DNA from: Klebsiella sp. WP3-W18-ESBL-02
Lineage (GTDB): Bacteria > Pseudomonadota > Gammaproteobacteria > Enterobacterales > Enterobacteriaceae
Direction: 5' to 3'
Length of the DNA: 64,000 bases
Assembly: GCF_014168815.1 (NCBI RefSeq)
Contig: NZ_AP021972.1
Span: 4,216,001 to 4,280,000, forward strand
Below the pieces are notes generated by a model that was not told the DNA's origin, ran no database searches, and saw only the letters and a program-made list of their open reading frames with translations. The position numbers were made by a program, and so were the translations under genes. Below are positions 1 to 9,423 of this stretch, in pieces; the stretch's first letter is position 1; the number at the start of each line of letters is the position of its first letter.

Positions 1-466
1 CGCCCGCGAACGGTGCCGGGACTTCCATGGACGCTTTGTCACCTTCAACGGTGATCAGAGACTGTTCAGCCGCTACGGTATCGCCGACTTTGACCATGAT
101 CTCGGTCACTTCAACTTCGTCGCCGCCGATATCAGGCACGTGAACGTCTTTTGCCGCTGCAGCAGCAGGTGCTGCTGCCGGAGCCGCTTCTTTCTTCTCT
201 TCTGCCTTGGCAGGTGCAGCTGCTGCTGCACCGTCGGCGGAATCGAAAATCATGATCAGCTTGCCGGTCTCAGTTTTGTCGCCAACAGAGACTTTGATCT
301 CTTTAACGATACCAGCCTGAGGAGACGGAACTTCCATAGAGGCTTTGTCGCCTTCTACGGTGATCAGCGACTGTTCAGCTTCAACTTTGTCGCCTACTTT
401 GACCAGGATCTCGGTGATTTCAACTTCATCAGCCCCGATGTCCGGTACATTGATTTCGATAGCCAT
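1..466 (-). CDS. aceF: Pyruvate dehydrogenase E2 (dihydrolipoyl acetyltransferase), N-terminal part
   Basis: This is the first 155 residues of the E2 core of the pyruvate dehydrogenase complex, which passes acetyl groups from E1 to CoA on swinging lipoyl arms. The gene runs off the left edge, so the catalytic domain is not visible. Two lipoyl domains are seen, each with the lipoylation motif EGDKASME; the modified lysines are Lys41 and Lys144. They are joined by an Ala-Pro-rich flexible linker (about residues 79-105). The start ATG (464-466) lies 14 bp downstream of the aceE stop, so the two are cotranscribed. A third lipoyl domain, as in E. coli, would lie outside the window. Confidence 0.97.
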   Translation of the reverse strand, partial: MAIEINVPDIGADEVEITEILVKVGDKVEAEQSLITVEGDKASMEVPSPQAGIVKEIKVSVGDKTETGKLIMIFDSADGAAAAAPAKAEEKKEAAPAAAPAAAAAKDVHVPDIGGDEVEVTEIMVKVGDTVAAEQSLITVEGDKASMEVPAPFAG

Positions 467-480
467 TGTTCTTTTACCTC

Positions 481-3144
481 TTACGCCAGACGCGGGTTAA
501 CTTTTTCTGCATCGATGTTGAATTTGGTGATTGCGTCAGCAACCACTTTCTTATCGATTTCGCCACGTTTAGCCAGTTCGCCCAGTGCCGCTACAACCAC
601 GTAGGAAGCATCAACTTCGAAGTGGTGACGCAGGTTTTCACGGCTGTCAGAGCGACCGAAGCCGTCGGTACCCAGTACGCGGTAATCGTCAGCCGGTACA
701 TAAGTACGAACCTGCTCAGCAAACAGTTTCATATAGTCAGTAGAGGCAACAGCCGGCGCGTCGTTCATTACCTGAGCGATGTACGGAACGCGCGGCGTTT
801 CCAGCGGGTGCAGCATGTTCCAGCGTTCACAATCCTGACCATCACGTGCCAGTTCAGTGAAGGAGGTCACGCTGTACACGTCGGAGCCGACGCCATAGTC
901 TTTCGCCAGGATCTGCGCTGCTTCACGTACGTGACGCAGGATAGAACCGGAGCCCAGCAGCTGAACTTTACCTTTGCTACCTTCGAGGGTTTCGAGTTTG
1001 TAGATACCTTTACGGATACCTTCCTCGGCACCTGCTGGCATTGCCGGCATGTGGTAGTTTTCGTTCAGCGTGGTGATGTAGTAGTAAACGTTCTCTTGTT
1101 TCTCACCGTACATGCGCTCCAGACCATCGTGCATGATGACCGCCACTTCGTACGCGTAAGATGGATCGTAAGAGATACAGTTCGGGATAGTCAGAGACTG
1201 AATATGGCTGTGACCATCTTCGTGCTGCAGACCTTCACCGTTCAGCGTCGTACGACCGGAAGTACCGCCTACCAGGAAGCCGCGAGCCTGCTGGTCGCCT
1301 GCCTGCCAGCACAGGTCACCGATACGCTGGAACCCGAACATGGAGTAGTAGATGTAGAACGGAATCATCGGCAGGTTGTTGGTGCTGTAAGAGGTCGCAG
1401 CCGCCAGCCAGGATGCGCCAGCACCCAGTTCGTTGATACCTTCCTGCAGAATCTGGCCTTTCTCGTCTTCTTTGTAGTAGGCAACCTGCTCACGGTCCTG
1501 CGGGGTGTACTGCTGGCCGTTCGGGCTGTAGATACCAATCTGACGGAACAGGCCTTCCATACCAAAGGTACGCGCTTCATCGGCGATGATCGGCACGAGG
1601 CGGTCTTTGATGGACTTGTTCTTCAGCATCACGTTCAGCGCACGGACGAACGCGATAGTGGTGGAGATCTCTTTGTTCTGCTCTTCCAGCAGCGGGCCGA
1701 AATCTTCCAGCGTCGGCAGCTCTAACTTCTCATCGAAGTTCGGCTGACGGCTCGGCAGGTAGCCGTGCAGTTTCTGACGCTGAGCGTGCAGATAGGTGTG
1801 TTCTTCAGAACCTTCCGGGAAGGTAATGTAAGACAGTTTTTCAACCTGCTCGTCGGTCACAGGAACGTTGAAACGGTCGCGGATGTAGCGCACGCCGTCC
1901 ATGTTCATTTTCTTAACCTGGTGAGCGATGTTTTTACCTTCAGCGGTGTCACCCATGCCGTAACCTTTGATGGTATGGGCGAGGATTACGGTTGCTTTGC
2001 CTTTGGTTTCCTGCGCTTTTTTCAGTGCAGCGAAGACTTTCTTCGGATCGTGACCACCGCGGTTCAGGGCCCAGATCTGCTCGTCAGTCCAGTCGGCAAC
2101 CAGCGCTGCGGTTTCCGGATATTTACCGAAGAAGTGCTCACGTACGTAAGCGCCGTCTTTGGATTTGAAGGTCTGGTAGTCGCCGTCAACGGTTTCGTTC
2201 ATCAGTTGGATCAGTTTACCGCTGGTATCTTTACGCAGCAGCTCATCCCAACGACCGCCCCAGATAACCTTGATAACGTTCCAGCCAGCGCCCGCGAAGA
2301 TGCCTTCCAGTTCGTTAATGATCTTGCCATTACCGGTAACCGGGCCGTCAAGGCGCTGCAGGTTACAGTTGATAACGAAGACCAGGTTGTCCAGTTTTTC
2401 ACGGGTGGCGATGGTGATCGCACCTTTGGATTCCGGCTCATCCATCTCGCCGTCGCCCAGGAAGGCATAAACGGTTTGTTTGGAAGTGTCTTTCAGGCCA
2501 CGGTGTTCCAGATATTTCAGGAATTTCGCCTGGTAGATAGCACCGATAGGACCCAGACCCATAGAAACGGTCGGGAACTGCCAGAAGGTTGGCATCAGTT
2601 TCGGGTGCGGATAAGAAGACAGACCTTTACCGTGTACTTCCTGACGGAAGTTGTCCATCTGCTCTTCGGTCAGACGACCTTCCAGGAAAGCACGTGCGTA
2701 GACGCCCGGAGAGATGTGGCCCTGGAAGTACACCAGGTCGCCGCCATCCTGCTCGTTGCGCGCACGGAAGAAGTGGTTGAAGCAGACTTCGTAGAAGGTC
2801 GCAGAAGACTGGAAGGAAGCCATGTGGCCGCCCAGCTCGAGGTCTTTTTTAGACGCACGCAGCACGGTCATGATGGCGTTCCAACGGATAGCAGAACGAA
2901 TACGACGTTCCAGCTCCAGATTGCCCGGGTATTCCGGTTCATCTTCAACGGCAATAGTGTTGACGTAACCGCTAGCTCCTGCACCCGCCGCAACCTGAAC
3001 GCCGCCTTTGCGGGCTTCAGAGAGCAGTTGGTCGATCAGATACTGAGCGCGCTCAACACCTTCTTCACGGATGACCGATTCGATCGCCTGTAGCCAGTCG
3101 CGAGTTTCGATCGGATCCACGTCATTGTGTAAACGTTCTGACAT
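481..3144 (-). CDS. aceE: Pyruvate dehydrogenase E1 component
   Basis: The E1 subunit decarboxylates pyruvate using thiamine diphosphate and reductively acetylates the lipoyl groups of AceF. The product has 887 residues, the same as E. coli AceE, and the sequence is near identical throughout. The ThDP and Mg-binding motif [12 protein letters not shown] starts at residue 230 and its paired Asn residues lie at 259 and 261. The gene sits between pdhR and aceF on the same strand, the usual pdhR-aceEF operon, and is expected to be repressed by PdhR until pyruvate accumulates. No frame damage is seen. Confidence 0.98.
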   Translation of the reverse strand: MSERLHNDVDPIETRDWLQAIESVIREEGVERAQYLIDQLLSEARKGGVQVAAGAGASGYVNTIAVEDEPEYPGNLELERRIRSAIRWNAIMTVLRASKKDLELGGHMASFQSSATFYEVCFNHFFRARNEQDGGDLVYFQGHISPGVYARAFLEGRLTEEQMDNFRQEVHGKGLSSYPHPKLMPTFWQFPTVSMGLGPIGAIYQAKFLKYLEHRGLKDTSKQTVYAFLGDGEMDEPESKGAITIATREKLDNLVFVINCNLQRLDGPVTGNGKIINELEGIFAGAGWNVIKVIWGGRWDELLRKDTSGKLIQLMNETVDGDYQTFKSKDGAYVREHFFGKYPETAALVADWTDEQIWALNRGGHDPKKVFAALKKAQETKGKATVILAHTIKGYGMGDTAEGKNIAHQVKKMNMDGVRYIRDRFNVPVTDEQVEKLSYITFPEGSEEHTYLHAQRQKLHGYLPSRQPNFDEKLELPTLEDFGPLLEEQNKEISTTIAFVRALNVMLKNKSIKDRLVPIIADEARTFGMEGLFRQIGIYSPNGQQYTPQDREQVAYYKEDEKGQILQEGINELGAGASWLAAATSYSTNNLPMIPFYIYYSMFGFQRIGDLCWQAGDQQARGFLVGGTSGRTTLNGEGLQHEDGHSHIQSLTIPNCISYDPSYAYEVAVIMHDGLERMYGEKQENVYYYITTLNENYHMPAMPAGAEEGIRKGIYKLETLEGSKGKVQLLGSGSILRHVREAAQILAKDYGVGSDVYSVTSFTELARDGQDCERWNMLHPLETPRVPYIAQVMNDAPAVASTDYMKLFAEQVRTYVPADDYRVLGTDGFGRSDSRENLRHHFEVDASYVVVAALGELAKRGEIDKKVVADAITKFNIDAEKVNPRLA

Positions 3145-3299
3145 GGGTTATTCCTTATCTATCTAGTACGTTGATTTGTCTGGAACCTGTCCCATTGCGC
3201 TTTCGTGGGAAAACGCAATAAGACAGGTTCTGCGTTTAGTTGCCGCGCGCTAAAGGCGCATTTCTACATTTTCTGGTCAAACGACTGCCAGAAAAAAGC

Positions 3300-4064
3300 T
3301 TATTCCTTTCGCTGCTGGAGGCGGCGTAACGAGCGCTCACGGCGGCTCTGTTCACGGCTGCGGTCCAGCAAAATCTCTTCGATGAAGGCCAGGTGGCGGT
3401 GTGACGCTTCGCGCGCCTGTTCGGGCTCGCCGGCCATAATCGCTTCGAAAATGCCTGTACGATGATTGCTGACCAGCGGGAGCATCTCCCGGCGGGCGTA
3501 CAGCAGTTCAAAGTTCTGGCGAACATTTTGCGCCAGCATCGGCTCCATACACCGTAGCAGGTGAAGCAGCACCACGTTGTGGGCAGCTTCGGTGACCGCA
3601 ATTTGATACTGGACGACGGCGTCTGATTCAGCGTCAAGGTCGCCCGACTGCTGAGCCCGCTCAATGGCCTGATGCAGCTCGCGAATGCGTACGCGATCTT
3701 CATCAGTGCTGCGCAGTGCCGCGTAATAAGCCGCGATACCTTCCAGCGCGTGACGGGTCTCTAGCAGATCAAATTGGGATTCAGGGTGGTCGGACAGTAG
3801 CTCAACCAGCGGATCGCTGAAGCTCTGCCATAGGCTGCTCTGAACAAAAGTCCCGCCGCCCTGACGACGAAGCAGTAACCCTTTGGCTTCGAGGCGTTGA
3901 ATCGCCTCACGCAGCGAAGGGCGGGAAACGTCGAACTGTTTTGCCAGCTCGCGTTCAGGTGGAAGTTTTTCGCCGGGGCGTAAGGTCCCCTCGAGGATCA
4001 AAAACTCCAACTGCTGCTCAATCACATCGGATAGTTTTGGTTGGCGGATTTTGCTGTAGGCCAT
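3300..4064 (-). CDS. pdhR: Pyruvate-responsive repressor PdhR (GntR family)
   Basis: PdhR is a GntR/FadR-type repressor of pdhR-aceEF-lpd that leaves DNA when it binds pyruvate. The 254 residues match the E. coli length. A winged-helix DNA-binding domain occupies about residues 9-72 ([20 protein letters not shown] is the helix-turn-helix core) and an FCD ligand-binding domain follows. The gene is the first of the aceE operon, 155 bp upstream of aceE. A perfect PdhR operator lies 32 bp upstream of its start codon (4096-4112), so autoregulation is expected. Confidence 0.97.
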   Translation of the reverse strand: MAYSKIRQPKLSDVIEQQLEFLILEGTLRPGEKLPPERELAKQFDVSRPSLREAIQRLEAKGLLLRRQGGGTFVQSSLWQSFSDPLVELLSDHPESQFDLLETRHALEGIAAYYAALRSTDEDRVRIRELHQAIERAQQSGDLDAESDAVVQYQIAVTEAAHNVVLLHLLRCMEPMLAQNVRQNFELLYARREMLPLVSNHRTGIFEAIMAGEPEQAREASHRHLAFIEEILLDRSREQSRRERSLRRLQQRKE

Positions 4065-4095
4065 TGTTCCCTGTCTCTGCCATTAGCCCGGAGTC

Positions 4096-4112
4096 AATTG
4101 GTCTTACCAATT
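4096..4112 (-). promoter_or_regulatory. PdhR operator
   Basis: The sequence AATTGGTCTTACCAATT is a perfect inverted repeat with a 3-base centre and equals the known PdhR box (AATTGGTnnnACCAATT). It lies between the pdhR start codon and its upstream promoter region, the position of the autoregulatory site in E. coli. Confidence 0.92.
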
Positions 4113-4601
4113 TCAAGTTCGTAGCGCTAAAGTAACAAAGTATTCACCTTATGTCCATACAGGTTTTGATTGAAATCAGTAAACCCGGCACTTTTTAACA
4201 ACATTACAGAAATGATGTTTCAGAAATGTAACTTTGCACAAAAAACAACTTTACCTATAAAGAAGTATAATTAACTAAAACCAAACAAAATTAAGCAAAC
4301 TGAACCGTTTCAATTAATCAATTACTGAATTTAAATTCAATAAAATGAATATAAATTCAGTAATTGCGAATTTTTCATTTTTTTGCGCCTCGTGACTGCT
4401 GTTGTCTTTTTATCCAATTCGTCATCATCCCTTCACAAAGCAGGTGCATTCCGCCGCACTTACCACTATTCTGCTCATGACGAAAGAGCCTTACCTCTTT
4501 TTAAGAAAAGCATTTCGTAAATAAAACAATACAGAAAACGGAATTTCTTAAGTACATACGCACAACAGCGTCACAATAATAACCACACACGAGGTTTCAC
4601 A
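4113..4601. other. pdhR-aroP divergent intergenic region
   Basis: This AT-rich gap of about 490 bp holds the two divergent promoters. Besides the PdhR box just to its left, the clearest signal is a pair of ArgR-box sequences at 4324-4361 (separate entry). Weak TyrR-box-like sequences are present around 4228-4255 (TGTAAC, and TTTACC with its partner 12 bp upstream), expected because aroP is TyrR-repressed in E. coli, but they match the consensus poorly. I see no gene here. Confidence 0.6.
4324..4361. promoter_or_regulatory. Tandem ArgR (ARG) boxes, predicted
   Basis: Two 18-bp sequences, ACTGAATTTAAATTCAAT (4324-4341) and AATGAATATAAATTCAGT (4344-4361), each fit the E. coli ARG-box consensus wnTGAATwwwwATTCAnw at every defined position. 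They are 2 bp apart, close to the usual 2-3 bp spacing of paired ARG boxes that bind one ArgR hexamer. The two boxes also form a 21-bp inverted repeat with a single mismatch (4319-4339 and 4346-4366). They lie about 240 bp upstream of aroP and 260 bp upstream of pdhR, so the regulated gene cannot be told from position alone. Confidence 0.7.
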
Positions 4602-5972
4602 ATGGAAGGTCAACAGCAAGGCGCACAGCTTAAGCGCGGCCTTAAGAACCGCCATATACAGCTGATCGCTCTGGGCGGCGCTATCGGCACCGGCCTGTTT
4701 CTTGGCAGCGCCTCCGTTATTCAATCTGCCGGTCCCGGTATTATTCTCGGCTACGCTATCGCCGGTTTTATTGCCTTTATGATCATGCGCCAGCTTGGCG
4801 AAATGGTGGTGGAAGAGCCGGTAGCAGGCTCCTTCAGCCACTTTGCCTATAAGTACTGGGGCAACTTCGCCGGCTTCGCATCAGGCTGGAACTACTGGGT
4901 GCTGTACGTTCTGGTTGCCATGGCGGAACTGACCGCCGTCGGTAAATACATCCAGTTCTGGTGGCCAGAGATCCCAACCTGGGCATCGGCGGCCGTCTTC
5001 TTCATTGCTATCAACGCCATCAACCTGACCAACGTGAAAGTGTTCGGTGAGATGGAGTTCTGGTTTGCCATTATCAAAGTGGTGGCCGTTATCGCGATGA
5101 TCCTGTTCGGCGCATGGCTGCTGTTCAGCGGCACCGCAGGCCCGCAGGCGACCGTTCGCAACCTGTGGGAACAGGGCGGCTTCCTGCCGCACGGCTGGAT
5201 GGGGCTGGTGATGATGATGGCGATCATCATGTTCTCCTTCGGTGGCCTTGAGCTGGTGGGTATCACCGCAGCAGAAGCGGATAACCCGGAACAGAGCATC
5301 CCGAAAGCCACCAATCAGGTTATCTACCGTATTCTGATTTTCTATGTGGGCTCGCTGGCGGTACTGCTCTCGCTGATGCCGTGGACCCGCGTCACCGCAG
5401 ATGTCAGCCCGTTCGTGCTTATCTTCCATGAGCTGGGTGACTCGCTGGTGGCAAATGCCCTGAACATCGTGGTGCTGACCGCTGCACTCTCCGTGTACAA
5501 CAGCTGCGTATACTGCAACAGCCGTATGCTTTTCGGCCTGGCGCAGCAGGGTAACGCCCCGAAAGCGCTGCTGAGCGTGGATAAACGCGGCGTACCGGTG
5601 AACACCATTCTGGTTTCCGCCGTCGTCACCGCGCTGTGCGTGCTGATCAACTACCTGGCCCCAGAGTCCGCATTCGGACTGCTGATGGCGCTGGTGGTCT
5701 CGGCGCTGGTGATCAACTGGGCGATGATTAGCCTGGCACACATGAAGTTCCGCAAGGCAAAACAGCAACAGGGCGTGACCACGCGCTTCCCGGCGCTGTT
5801 CTACCCGCTGGGCAACTGGATCTGCCTGGTCTTCATGGCCGCAGTGCTGGTGATTATGGTGATGACCCCGGGTATGGCCATTTCCGTGTGGCTGATTCCG
5901 GTATGGATTCTGATCCTCGGCATTGGCTACCTGTTTAAGCAGAAAGGCGCCAAAACCGTTAAAGCGCTGTAA
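4602..5972 (+). CDS. aroP: Aromatic amino acid permease AroP
   Basis: AroP is an inner-membrane proton symporter that imports phenylalanine, tyrosine and tryptophan. The 456 residues are one short of the E. coli protein. It has the amino acid-polyamine-organocation fold with about 12 hydrophobic membrane segments, and the family motif GGAIGTGLFLGS in the first of these (near residues 25-36). It stands alone, divergent from pdhR, and ends at a strong terminator. Known control is repression by TyrR; here paired ARG boxes also lie upstream. Confidence 0.96.
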   Translation: MEGQQQGAQLKRGLKNRHIQLIALGGAIGTGLFLGSASVIQSAGPGIILGYAIAGFIAFMIMRQLGEMVVEEPVAGSFSHFAYKYWGNFAGFASGWNYWVLYVLVAMAELTAVGKYIQFWWPEIPTWASAAVFFIAINAINLTNVKVFGEMEFWFAIIKVVAVIAMILFGAWLLFSGTAGPQATVRNLWEQGGFLPHGWMGLVMMMAIIMFSFGGLELVGITAAEADNPEQSIPKATNQVIYRILIFYVGSLAVLLSLMPWTRVTADVSPFVLIFHELGDSLVANALNIVVLTAALSVYNSCVYCNSRMLFGLAQQGNAPKALLSVDKRGVPVNTILVSAVVTALCVLINYLAPESAFGLLMALVVSALVINWAMISLAHMKFRKAKQQQGVTTRFPALFYPLGNWICLVFMAAVLVIMVMTPGMAISVWLIPVWILILGIGYLFKQKGAKTVKAL

Positions 5973-5980
5973 TACTCCCC

Positions 5981-6007
5981 GCCCCCTCACCTCCTGAGGG
6001 GGCGTTT
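5981..6007 (+). terminator. aroP rho-independent terminator
   Basis: A perfect 9-bp stem GCCCCCTCA / TGAGGGGGC with a 5-base loop begins 8 bases after the aroP stop codon and is followed by GTTT. It ends just before the CRP site of the next promoter. Confidence 0.85.
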
Positions 6008-6014
6008 ACCTCTA

Positions 6015-6030
6015 TGTTACCTGCCTCACA
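6015..6030 (+). promoter_or_regulatory. CRP site upstream of the GPH-GH43 operon, predicted
   Basis: The sequence TGTTA-CCTGCC-TCACA matches the CRP consensus TGTGA-N6-TCACA at 9 of 10 positions. Its centre lies 20.5 bp before the first AraC half-site, compared with 21.5 bp at araBAD in this same window. Confidence 0.7.
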
Positions 6031-6042
6031 GTTTCCTTTTCG

Positions 6043-6107
6043 CAGCAATTTTATCCATATGATTAACGTTATCCTGCTACGCATTTCGCCGTTTAGCTGC
6101 CAATAAT
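6043..6107 (+). promoter_or_regulatory. pBAD-like AraC-dependent promoter, predicted
   Basis: The sequence CAGCAATTTTATCCATA (6043-6059) matches E. coli araI1 at 15 of 17 positions. A weaker half-site (TAACGTTATCCTGCTAC, 6064-6080) starts exactly 21 bp later, the spacing of I1 and I2. A good -10, AATAAT (6102-6107), lies 38 bp after the start of the second half-site; the araBAD -10 lies 37 bp after. A strong ribosome site (GGGAGAGG, 6124-6131) and the ATG at 6139 follow. AraC control is inferred, not shown. Confidence 0.72.
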
Positions 6108-6138
6108 CTCCTCCATATTATTCGGGAGAGGTCTGGCG

Positions 6139-7548
6139 ATGAACTCAAGTAAACTGTCAGTGAAAGAGAAGATTGGCTATGGCATGGGCGATGCAGGATG
6201 CAACATCATCTTCGGCGCTATCATGCTGTTCGTTAACTATTTTTATACTGATATTTTCGGCCTTGCGCCGGCGTTGGTTGGCGTACTGCTGCTCTCTGTT
6301 CGCGTTATCGACGCCGTGACCGACCCGATTATGGGCGCACTGGCCGACCGTACCCGCAGCAAGTATGGCCGTTTTCGTCCATGGTTGCTGTGGATTGCCT
6401 TCCCCTACGCCCTCTTCAGCGTGCTGATGTTCACCACGCCGGAATGGAGCTACAGCAGCAAAGTTATCTATGCGTTTGTTACCTATTTCCTGCTGTCGAT
6501 CACCTATACCGCCATCAACATTCCCTACTGCTCGCTGGGCAGCGTTATCACGAACGACCCGCAGGAGCGCGTTGCCTGCCAGTCCTATCGCTTCGTGCTG
6601 GTTGGCATCGCCACGCTGCTGCTGTCGCTGACGCTGCTGCCAATGGTTGACTGGTTCGGCGGCGGTGACAAAGCCAAAGGCTATCAGCTGGCGATGACCG
6701 TGCTGGCCTTTATCGGGATGTGCATGTTTCTGTTCTGCTTCTCCACCGTACGCGAACGCGTACGCCCGGCTGTGCAGACTAACGATGAACTGAAACAAGA
6801 TTTAAAAGACGTGTGGAAAAACGACCAGTGGGTGCGCATTCTGCTGCTGACGCTGTGTAACGTCTGCCCCGGCTTTATCCGTATGGCCGCCACCATGTAC
6901 TACGTCACCTGGGTTATGGGAGAAAGCACCCACTTTGCAACGCTGTTTATCAGCCTTGGCGTCGTCGGCATGATGTTTGGCAGCATGCTGGCAAAAGTGC
7001 TAACCGACCGCTGGTGTAAACTGCAGGTCTTCTTCTGGACCAACATTGTCCTGGCCGTGTTCTCCATCGCCTTTTACTTCTTCGACCCGCATGCCACCGT
7101 ACTGATCGCGGTGCTCTATTTCCTGCTCAACGTCCTGCACCAGATTCCCTCGCCGCTGCACTGGTCGCTGATGGCCGACGTAGACGACTACGGTGAATGG
7201 AAAACCGGCAAACGCATCACCGGCATCAGCTTCTCCGGCAACCTGTTCTTCCTGAAGGTTGGCCTGGCGGTCGCGGGCGCAATGGTCGGTTTCCTGCTCT
7301 CCTGGTACGGCTACGACGCGGGCGCGAAAGCGCAAAGCGACACCACGATTAACGGTATTATGCTGCTGTTCACCGTCATTCCCGGCATCGGCTACCTGAT
7401 TACCGCCGGAGTGGTGCGTCTGCTCAAGGTTGACCGCCAGTTGATGAAACAAATCCAGGAAGACCTGGAAAAGCGCCGCGCTAACTATCGCGAGCTGAAT
7501 GAGTACCAGCAAGAACTGAAAACGACTGAACACGTAAGGAAAGCCTGA
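6139..7548 (+). CDS. GPH-family sugar (predicted arabinoside) cation symporter
   Basis: This 469-residue membrane protein belongs to the glycoside-pentoside-hexuronide symporter family, the group of MelB, YicJ and XynT-type carriers that import glycosides with Na+ or H+. About 12 membrane segments are visible, with the family-typical loop DPIMGALADRTRSKYGRFRPW near residues 57-77. It overlaps the GH43 gene by one base (TGATG), so the pair is translationally coupled: this protein would import an oligosaccharide that the enzyme splits in the cytoplasm. The upstream promoter looks AraC-dependent, which points to arabinosides. From memory, Salmonella has a similar pair near aroP for which the names araT and araU have been used; I have not given a symbol because I cannot verify it. 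Confidence 0.85.
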   Translation: MNSSKLSVKEKIGYGMGDAGCNIIFGAIMLFVNYFYTDIFGLAPALVGVLLLSVRVIDAVTDPIMGALADRTRSKYGRFRPWLLWIAFPYALFSVLMFTTPEWSYSSKVIYAFVTYFLLSITYTAINIPYCSLGSVITNDPQERVACQSYRFVLVGIATLLLSLTLLPMVDWFGGGDKAKGYQLAMTVLAFIGMCMFLFCFSTVRERVRPAVQTNDELKQDLKDVWKNDQWVRILLLTLCNVCPGFIRMAATMYYVTWVMGESTHFATLFISLGVVGMMFGSMLAKVLTDRWCKLQVFFWTNIVLAVFSIAFYFFDPHATVLIAVLYFLLNVLHQIPSPLHWSLMADVDDYGEWKTGKRITGISFSGNLFFLKVGLAVAGAMVGFLLSWYGYDAGAKAQSDTTINGIMLLFTVIPGIGYLITAGVVRLLKVDRQLMKQIQEDLEKRRANYRELNEYQQELKTTEHVRKA

Positions 7549-8498
7549 TGAAGAACTGGCCCAACCCCTTTATTGAGCAGCGCGCAGACCCGTTTATTCT
7601 GCGCCACCAGGGAGAGTACTATTTTATCGCCTCCGTGCCGGAATATGATCGGCTGGAAATCCGCCGCGCCGCTGACCTCGATGGCCTGCGTACCGCCCAG
7701 CCGGTGGTGGTCTGGCGTAAACCCGAAACCGGCCCGATGAGCCAGCTTATCTGGGCTCCGGAGCTGCACCACATTAACGGTCGTTGGTATATCTACTTCG
7801 CCGCCGCCCACACCCAGGCGCTCGATAGCCAGGGGATGTTCCAGCATCGCATGTTCGCGCTGGAGTGCAGCGACGCCGATCCGCTGAACGGCAAATGGGT
7901 GGAGAAAGGTCAGGTCAAAACGCCGTTCGATACCTTTTGCCTCGACGCCACCACCTTTGAGCATCAGGGCAAACAGTGGTATCTGTGGGCGCAAAAATCG
8001 CCGGACATTGCCGGTAATTCGAACCTGTATCTTGCCGAGCTGGAAAACCCGTGGACGCTAAAAGGTGAACCGGTGATGCTCAGCCAACCAGCGTTCGACT
8101 GGGAATGCCGCGGTTTTCTGGTGAACGAAGGGCCTGCCGTCGTCACTCACGGCGACCGTCTGTTTATCAGCTACTCCGCCAGCGCGACCGATGAAAACTA
8201 CTGCATGGGACTGCTGTGGATTGATAAAGATGCTGATATGACCCATGCGGCAAACTGGCATAAATCGCCCACGCCGGTGTTTACCACCAGCGACGAAAAT
8301 CGCCAGTATGGGCCGGGGCACAACAGCTTTACACAGACGCCTGAAGGCGAAGATGTGTTGGTGTATCACGCAAGAAACTACACGGAGATTGAGGGCGACC
8401 CGCTGTATGACCCGAATCGACATACCCGCCTGAAGACGGTGCGCTGGAAGGACGACGGGATGCCTGATTTCGGCATCCCGCCGGCAGATTCGCAGTAA
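7548..8498 (+). CDS. Glycoside hydrolase family 43 enzyme (predicted alpha-L-arabinofuranosidase or beta-xylosidase)
   Basis: This 316-residue protein is a five-bladed propeller glycosidase of family GH43. The three expected acidic residues can be placed: Asp14 in ADPFI (general base), Asp133 in LDATTF (pKa modulator) and Glu194 in NEGPAV (general acid). There is no signal peptide, so it acts inside the cell on imported short oligosaccharides, not on polymers. It follows the GPH symporter with a 1-base overlap. GH43 enzymes release L-arabinose or D-xylose; the AraC-like promoter upstream favours arabinose, but sequence alone does not settle the substrate. A 9-bp stem lies inside the last 15 codons. 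Confidence 0.85.
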   Translation: MKNWPNPFIEQRADPFILRHQGEYYFIASVPEYDRLEIRRAADLDGLRTAQPVVVWRKPETGPMSQLIWAPELHHINGRWYIYFAAAHTQALDSQGMFQHRMFALECSDADPLNGKWVEKGQVKTPFDTFCLDATTFEHQGKQWYLWAQKSPDIAGNSNLYLAELENPWTLKGEPVMLSQPAFDWECRGFLVNEGPAVVTHGDRLFISYSASATDENYCMGLLWIDKDADMTHAANWHKSPTPVFTTSDENRQYGPGHNSFTQTPEGEDVLVYHARNYTEIEGDPLYDPNRHTRLKTVRWKDDGMPDFGIPPADSQ

Positions 8499-8503
8499 AC
8501 CTC

Positions 8504-8568
8504 TTGCCCGGTGGCGCTACGCTTACCGGGCCTACCGTAATGCAGGCCGGATAAGCGCCATCCGGCAC
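8504..8568. repeat. REP pair (BIME)
   Basis: Two inverted enterobacterial REP units lie between the GH43 gene and ampE: one around GCCCGGTGGCGCTACGCTTA (8507 on) and one around GGCCGGATAAGCGCCATCCG (8545 on). They occupy the gap between two convergent genes. Confidence 0.85.
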
Positions 8569-8572
8569 AACG

Positions 8573-9423
8573 CTACACTAACGTCCCATAAATGGTCAGC
8601 AGCGCCATTACCACGACGACCGCGTACGACGTTTTCTTGGCCATCGAAACCGCCGCTTTCGGCGTTGCCACTTTATCCACGTGCGGCTCGCGCGCCAGCG
8701 AATACTGTGCCAGGGTGGTTAACACCTGATACTGCGATGAATGGCGGTCGCCCAGCGAGGCAAACCACGCCGGCAGCGCTTTCTCTCCGTGACCAATCAG
8801 CGCATACACGACGCCAACCAGGCGCACCGGCACCCAGTCCACCACGTGAAGTATGGCATCGATGCCCGACTGTAAACGCTGGTGCGGCGTTTGATAGCGC
8901 GCCAGCCAGGACTGCCATGAGCGCAGGAACGCATAGCCCATTAACGCCACCGGCCCCCAACTGCCGCCCACCACAAACCAGAACAGCGGCGCGAGGTAGA
9001 AACGGTAGTTAATCCACAGCAGCGCATTCTGTAATTCCCGCAGGAACTCCCGCTCGTTACAGCCAGGAGGCACGCCGTGAATCATCGTCAGCTCGCAGGC
9101 CATCGCATCACGCGCGTGGGTATCATCGCGCGACGCCGCCTTCAAATAGGCGTGATAGTGCAGACGAACGCGCCCCGCGCCGATGCACAGCAGCCCCAGC
9201 AAAATCCAGAAAATCAGCGTCGGTACGTTAAACAGCAGCCCTTCCAGCGCACGCTGAATCAGCGCCACTAACGCCATCGCCACGACGGTCATCGCCAGCG
9301 TTGCGGCCAGTGAGTAATGTTTCACCCGGCGGAACAGGGCCTCCAGCCTGTGGTCAAGCTGCCAGTGCTCGCCGAGCTTAAACAAGCGCTCCGCAAACAA
9401 CACCAGAAGCGTGGTAAACAACG

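Noticed and set aside
466..1725. Long plus-strand open frames opposite aceE (419 and 442 codons)
   Set aside because: They are mirror frames of a highly biased, conserved coding gene and encode no recognisable protein.
4228..4255. TyrR boxes upstream of aroP
   Set aside because: Candidates match only about 8 of 12 consensus bases by eye; TyrR control is likely from E. coli knowledge but I cannot point to a firm site.
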